DNA from: Chlorops oryzae
Lineage: Eukaryota > Arthropoda > Insecta > Diptera > Chloropidae
Direction: 5' to 3'
Length of the DNA stretch: 64,000 nt
Assembly: GCA_020466095.1 (NCBI GenBank)
Contig: CM035806.1
Location: 16,558,724-16,622,723 of the forward strand
How positions within the stretch are numbered: position 1 is the first letter of the stretch; each line of letters begins with the position of its first letter. The notes under the pieces are model-generated. The model did no database searches. It was not told the origin of the DNA and saw only the letters and a program-made list of their open reading frames with translations. Made by a program: the position numbers and the translations under genes. Of this stretch, positions 59,288 to 64,000 are shown piece by piece.

Positions 59288-60161
59288 ATAATGTATAACT
59301 CCTTTCAACTTTTCTAATTATCTGCATTGCTATTTCAAATCGTGTTAAGCATTGACGGCTTTCAACATACGCAACAATTCATTCGATTGTATTTCATTTG
59401 GGAGAAGGTCGTTTAAAAAAATTTCAATAATGGAAAACTTTTCTGCTTGAAAATCGGTTTCAACGTAAAACAAACAAATGCAAGAGCTCGTTATAACAAA
59501 GCCCATTAAAGTTAACTGGCAAATCAATTGGTGAAGAAATTATTATTATCGCAGGCAGCACAATTTAATTGTTTCCTCCAAATTAGGTTACTTAATTTGT
59601 GCTCGCAATTTACGTTTAAGATACGAATTTTGTAAGCTGTAGAAGGGGTGTGTTTTTCGACGTAAATGTCATAGTCAGAGTCAAAGTCAAAGGAAAAGGA
59701 AAAAATTCTTATCTTAACGGAAACGCGATAAAAACAAAACACACTAAACCAAATTCAAAAGAAATGAAACGAAACGAAACAAAAAAAAAAAATAAAAATA
59801 TGAAAACAAAAAAATAAATAAGTTTTGAATTAATTATTGATGTTTTACGTAATTTCAAGTGTTTTTTGTCTAAAATTGTTGTTTGTTGTCTATGTAAATA
59901 TTTAGCTATAAAATTTAATGGGCAAAGCTACAATTATAAATTAGTAACTATAAGAAAGAAATTAAATTCAAAAAAAACAAAAAACAAATTATATTCAAAT
60001 GATAAAATTATTTTATCTTAAAGCAACTTCAATTGAAGTATTCAATATAGACCGATAAAAAAAAAGTGTTTTTTTTTTTTTGCAACTGTCAGTTAAGTGT
60101 GTGGATTAATATTTATTGTTTGTAAATATGTTAAATATCATAAGAGATAAAATAAAAATTG

Positions 60162-60167
60162 AATAAA
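60162..60167 (+). terminator. Candidate distal polyadenylation signal for mGluR
   Basis: AATAAA in the context ttgaataaacattctg, with another at 60151. If used, the mGluR 3' UTR is about 4.3 kb. Closer hexamers exist (for example 56520 and 57035 onward), so the real site is unknown. Confidence 0.35.
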
Positions 60168-60201
60168 CATTCTGAACAGCAGAAATGACGAGTTTTCTTT
60201 G

Positions 60202-60207
60202 TTTATT
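60202..60207 (-). terminator. Likely maltase polyadenylation signal (AATAAA)
   Basis: AATAAA on the - strand, 77 nt beyond the maltase stop codon. It is the first canonical hexamer downstream. Confidence 0.55.
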
Positions 60208-60283
60208 TTTCTTTGGGAATGCAATGAAGAGACATAAAGAATTTCGCCTTAAATTTAATTATTCAATGGCTTATTCCATCTGG

Positions 60284-60350
60284 TCAGACCGTACTCAGGA
60301 CCAATGCTTCGCCCACTTGTAATTTAATGCTGCTGGCGTCAACGTTCGAG
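60284..60350 (-). CDS. Maltase exon 7 (short terminal exon)
   Basis: The exon has 67 nt with acceptor aatatag. It joins in phase to give [16 protein letters not shown], then EALVLSTV and TGA. EALVL is the classic maltase C-terminal strand. A 1.2-kb intron, mostly transposon, separates it from exon 6. Confidence 0.88.
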
Positions 60351-63300
60351 CTATATTAAGTACAATTTTTTGTTGGAAGCTGAACATTTCAATGCATGCA
60401 TGTGTGTGTACACTGTACAGTCAAACTTCCATCATTTTCGAATCGTATTCGCATTTGAGCTTTTCCTGAAAAGGTAACGTTTTTTTTTTTGTTCGCGTAC
60501 GTGTATATCTGATTTCCTTTCGGATCTGCATAGAAATTTCTATAAATATGAAAGTTCACATGAGCGGCACGAATGTGTTAAGGAGGTTGTCTCCTTCGCG
60601 ATGCTGATTTTAGATCATTTAAACAAAAAAATTCCTGACAGAAAACGAAAAGAGCTTTTCAATTTTCTTTTTTGTGTTCAGAATTAATGAAAATAAGTAA
60701 AGAAACACTTTGTTATGTGACGATGGTTCAAAAAGTTGTCGACCACCGAAATAGAGAATTTAAAAAAAAAAGGTGTTATTTTGTCAGCCACGATTTCTTC
60801 TATTCAACTGAACCAATTTAAATGAAACAAAATGGATTCGACGCAGAACTGTTACCATTATGGCCGGATTCTCGAAAATAATTTTGCGATTTTTGTTGAC
60901 AAAATGGCGGCCATTGAAAAATATCCCATCAGTGTGAAAAAAAAAATAGTAAAATTTTTTTAAAAATTATGAATGAGCTTCCGGCCATAATGGTGGCAAT
61001 TTTGCGTCGAATCCACTTTGTTTTATTAAAATAAGTCTAGTAGAACTTGAAAAATCGTGGCCGTCAGTTCAAAAAATGCGTTTAAAGTTTGAAGTTATCG
61101 TAAAAATAACTCGATTTAGCGCAGACCTTCCTTGATAAAGAAGGCTATATCTTCTGAACCATTTTGTATTTACAAAAAATCCTTTGAGCACGATATTCTC
61201 AAATATCCTGGCACAAAACAAAAAAAAAAAAAAAATCAGAAAAAATTTTTTGTCCAAGGATACAACCCTCTTAAGAAACAAAAATACTACTAACCGCATT
61301 ATTGAATTCGGGACATAAAATTACGCATTTGAATATTGCCTCCGAATGGAAATGCCCAATTGCAAAAAAAAATGGTGACTATTCTTTTTCGTGCTCTTGA
61401 TCATACTCCCACGACTCGAGTCATCACTATCCAATAAAACTGTTCGACTTATTATGCCTTCATGTTAAAGAGGACATTTTTCTTTAACGAGAAACCTCAC
61501 CGAATGCATTCGAATAATCGCCGAAAAAAAAAAATCGATTAATGGAAGTTCGACTGTATATTTTTATATTCATTTTCGTTTCATACCCAATCGATTTCGT
61601 TGAGGCCGAACTCATCACTTCTACCTTCAACTGAGATGGTAGACTCATATCGAAATTCGATATTAAATTCGAAGTGTATTGTCCATTACCGAAATTCGCG
61701 ACATAGATCATCGTCGGTGAGCCCGATAACGAACTACATAACGCAGATCCAATAAGATTGAAATTGAATTGAATTGAGTTTTTGAGCTGTAGCTGTTTTG
61801 AACTTACCGTTTCAATGCGAAGACACCATCATTCAAAGCTTGATATTTCCAATTTCCGTTTTGTAGTGTTTTCGAGCTCTTACGCAATGCAACAAGCGAT
61901 TTGTAAATATGTAAATGTGAGAGGCTTGTCGAGTTTTCAACGGCCACGTTCACCGTTTGATAGTTTGACGCAAGGGGTAGCCATGTCTTTTGGGCAGTTG
62001 AGAAACCTAAAGGAATCGATTAGAAAAATGAAAACGAAAATTAAAACAAAATTTATGGATTTTTCGTTTTAGTTTTTTTTTTTTTTTTACCAGCATTTGT
62101 AGTGGAACTCCATTGGAAGGGAGTGCGAGATGGATCACGTGTAAATTGTTCGTATATTTGAGGATTAGCATTGCAAGCAGCAGGATCTACAGTATCGCTC
62201 CAAGATATTTCTCCGTCGGTCATGCCAAGCTCCTCGCCCTGATTATTCAAAAGAAAAACGAAAAAACATTAATGTAGGCGAATTTATTGAGTTCGAAAAT
62301 TTTACCTGGTAAGTTACACTAGCTCCTGGTAGTATCATAACTAGCATATTCATGGCATCAATGTAATCCGTGCCATAACGACTTGCTGCACGACGTTGAT
62401 CATGATTTCCAATCTGAAATGTTTTGTTAAATTTTTATTTATTTTTTTTTTTTCCAAAAAGTATTTCTAAACAATTTTTGGGTATCAGAAAATGTTGAAA
62501 TTCAGCACCCAAAAGTATGCAAATAAATATTAAGAGTATTTAAGATACTAGGTAGTCTCTGTTGACCAAGGCTTTTGATATATACGATGATCTTATTCTT
62601 CAAGCCTTAGCCAATCTTCATTGGGAAAGGCTAAAAATTATATAAATTGAGTTTCAAACATTCAAAGGCATACTTTTAGGTGTTGAATTTGAATAATTTC
62701 TATTGTCCTACTTAGAAAAATTAAGCTCATTTGTAAGTTTTGCAAGACGAAAATACTTACGACCCAATTGGCCGTTCGTTGGTTTGGCATATTTTTCAAC
62801 CAATTATCGATGGCCTCTTGAATTTTGGGAGCTGATACAGGAATGCCAAGAAGTACGGTGATCAGATTGAAATTGAATGGCAATTGTGCACCATCGACCG
62901 TTGAATTGCCATACATTTGCATTGTGTATTCTGGCGGTGCATACGTCTCAATTAGAAGGACACGGGTATCACCGCCATGAATACGCTGATAGTCATCCAT
63001 AACTTGACGCCACTGATAGACCATATCGATTGTTTCTGGCCGATTCTCAATCAAATCCAATTTCAAATATTTACGATCTTGAGTATCGCTAGTCAGACCA
63101 CTAACTGCTTCATCCGGATAATGGCCGTTTGCGTCGGGCGCAACCTCAAAGAGTACGGGCACCGCATCAACGCGAAATCCAGCAACGCCCATATCCAGCC
63201 AGTAACGCATAACACGTTTCATCTGTTCGACAACAGACGGATTTCGATAGTTTAAATCGGCCTGCTGTACGGCAAATTGATGAAGATAATATTGCTGACG

Positions 63301-63945
63301 TTCCTCGTTCCATTCCCAGGCACTGCCACGGAATGCTTGAAGCTATTAAATAAGATTAAAAATAGTTTTTTTTTTTTGTTTGTTGTTGTTTTGTTTTCTT
63401 TGAACCAATGCAATTCATATCCCTACCCAATTACTCGGTGGTTGTCTGCGACCGGAACTATCAATCTTCCCATCGGCCCAAACGTAATAGTCCTCGTAGC
63501 CTTTTTCTCGTTTCACCGACTTCTTAAACCATTCGCATTCGTCGCTCGAATGATTTGGCACAAAGTCGAGTATGATCTTCAGGCCAACCTCGTTGGCACG
63601 CTTTATTAGAGCATGAAAATCATCCATCGTCCCGTATTCCGGTTGTATGCCAAAAAAATCGGAAATATCATAGCCGAAATCGACCATTGGCGATGTGAAA
63701 ATCGGTGATAGCCAAGCGGCCGTCACGCCAATGTCCTTCAAGTATTCTAATTTCGATGTTATGCCATTCAGATCGCCGATTCCATCGCCGTTCGAATCCA
63801 TAAACGAACGTGGATAAATCTGATAGAATTGCGCTGTTTCCCACCAATCCTTGCCGCTGCCATTATTAGTCGCACCTTTATCCTGGCAGCATGAGACGAA
63901 AGGTAGCAGAAATAGGCAAGTGAAATAAATTTTTTCCATCATCAT
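60284..63945 (-). CDS. Maltase / alpha-glucosidase, GH13 family, complete gene
   Basis: The predicted product hydrolyses terminal alpha-1,4-glucosidic bonds (maltose, sucrose); it is probably secreted or gut-brush-border bound. Seven exons join to 589 residues: 63427-63945, 62761-63342, 62306-62413, 62091-62238, 61808-62006, 61587-61733 and 60284-60350. All junctions are GT-AG and in phase. A hydrophobic signal peptide ([15 protein letters not shown], residues 6-20) starts the protein. All four GH13 motifs are present: DFVPNH (127-132), GFRVDAVP with nucleophile Asp232, LIETYA with acid/base Glu305, and NWVIGNHD with Asp372. QQADLN (199-204) is the motif of the oligo-1,6-glucosidase/maltase group. 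The C terminus [12 protein letters not shown] is typical of insect maltases. Length matches the family. Which paralogue it is cannot be told here. Confidence 0.95.
60418..61556. mobile_element. 1.14-kb TA-flanked Tc1/mariner/pogo-like TIR element in maltase intron
   Basis: CAGTCAAACTTCCAT at the left faces ATGGAAGTTCGACTG at the right, each bordered by TA. The interior has its own inverted pair around TGGATTCGACGCA and CCATTATGGCCGGA (60826-60872, 60978-61030). No transposase is seen. It makes up about 92% of the last maltase intron. Confidence 0.8.
61587..61733 (-). CDS. Maltase exon 6
   Basis: The exon has 147 nt, acceptor ttatgtag, donor gtatga. It encodes the beta-sheet C domain ([25 protein letters not shown]). 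The frame stays open past the donor to 61484, but that extension lacks family features and runs into a transposon, so the splice to 60350 is preferred. Confidence 0.9.
61808..62006 (-). CDS. Maltase exon 5
   Basis: The exon has 199 nt, acceptor cctttag, donor gtaagt. [20 protein letters not shown] matches the TWLPVNxNY(K/Q)TVNV motif that ends the barrel. [15 protein letters not shown] follows. Confidence 0.95.
62091..62238 (-). CDS. Maltase exon 4
   Basis: The exon has 148 nt, acceptor ataatcag, donor gtaaaa. It encodes [13 protein letters not shown] and [13 protein letters not shown], both standard maltase motifs (GEEIGM, RTPFQW). It ends in phase 1. Confidence 0.95.
62306..62413 (-). CDS. 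Maltase exon 3 (IGNHD motif)
   Basis: The exon has 36 codons, acceptor atttcag, donor gtaaaa, phase 0. It begins [14 protein letters not shown], where His371-Asp372 is GH13 motif IV, and ends LPGASVTYQ. Confidence 0.95.
62761..63342 (-). CDS. Maltase exon 2 (catalytic Asp and Glu)
   Basis: The exon has 194 codons, acceptor ttaatag, donor gtaagt, phase 0. It carries [29 protein letters not shown] (nucleophile Asp232) and [11 protein letters not shown] (acid/base Glu305), and ends TANWV. NST (residues 319-321) is a possible glycosylation site. Confidence 0.95.
63427..63945 (-). CDS. Maltase exon 1 (signal peptide, catalytic motif I)
   Basis: The exon has 173 codons from a triple ATG (63945-63937), ending PPSNW before donor gtaggg, phase 0. 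The first ATG is taken as start; the next two would give the same signal peptide. [17 protein letters not shown] and DFVPNH identify GH13. Asp127 and His132 are the motif I residues. Confidence 0.95.
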
Positions 63946-63983
63946 GCGTTCGTTCTCTGTTGGCTTATAGGGTTATCGGGCGC

Positions 63984-63991
63984 TTTTTATA
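63984..63991 (-). promoter_or_regulatory. TATA box of the maltase gene
   Basis: The - strand reads TATAAAAA here, 46 nt before the A of the first ATG. Transcription would start near 63961, leaving a 5' UTR of only 15-20 nt. A GATAA motif lies just downstream (63973-63977). GATA factors commonly drive fly gut enzyme genes, but its role here is inference. Confidence 0.65.
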
Positions 63992-64000
63992 GAGTTCTTT

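Larger units (their letters stand above)
56519..60283. other. Intergenic/3' UTR region between convergent genes
   Basis: AT-rich with many AATAAA hexamers, a 12-bp minisatellite (57183-57283) and the GA tract (58312-59287). No open frame of coding character outside low-complexity sequence. It probably includes the mGluR 3' UTR. Confidence 0.65.

Noticed and set aside
58085..59317. Very long open frames (300-400 residues) on both strands
   Set aside because: They arise from GA/CT low-complexity sequence and encode only Arg/Glu or Ser/Leu runs; no gene structure.
61484..61586. Readthrough of maltase exon 6 to a stop at 61484 as the normal C terminus
   Set aside because: It enters the TIR element and lacks the family end, whereas splicing to 60350 restores EALVLSTV in phase.

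Overview
The window is AT-rich, intron-rich and repeat-rich insect DNA, most likely from a fly (Diptera). It has GT-AG introns, group-II-like insect mGluR exons, helentron/DINE-1-type repeats with GTCY microsatellites, and a dipteran-style TATA promoter. I recognise two protein genes, arranged tail to tail. The first is a metabotropic glutamate receptor (mGluR, DmGluRA type) on the + strand. Its exons run from 5026 to 55860, and the signal peptide and first ligand-domain exons lie left of the window. The second is a complete seven-exon GH13 maltase/alpha-glucosidase on the - strand, 63945 down to 60284. From memory, Drosophila mGluR lies on the dot chromosome (Muller F), so the window may be Muller-F-like; that is inference only.

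Layout. 1-5025: intron or upstream DNA of mGluR with a DINE-like repeat. 5026-13341: three exons of the Venus-flytrap ligand domain. 13342-32590: one 19-kb intron packed with non-autonomous DNA transposons, many with readable target-site duplications, plus a possible nested - strand promoter and first exon near 26578-26795. 32591-39781: more ligand-domain exons, including a 2.6-kb tandem duplication that carries three exons twice. 41505-44887: cysteine-rich domain and TM1. 47444-51901: TM2-TM7. 55409-55860: low-complexity cytoplasmic tail ending in a PDZ-ligand-like TTSL. 55861-56518 still looks coding but is interrupted by one stop and one frameshift. 56519-60283: AT- and GA-rich 3' region where polyadenylation signals of both genes face each other. 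60284-63945: maltase, with a TA-flanked TIR element filling its last intron.

The two genes show no functional link: one is a Gi/o-type glutamate GPCR expected at neuronal membranes, the other a secreted carbohydrase. The main points of interest are the exon-triplet duplication, which reading-frame phase allows to be used only one set at a time; the interrupted receptor tail; a 2.3-kb near-perfect palindrome with hAT-type ends; a cluster of TA-flanked elements with tRNA-like A/B boxes; and the candidate nested promoter. Several of these could also be assembly artefacts, and this is noted where relevant.
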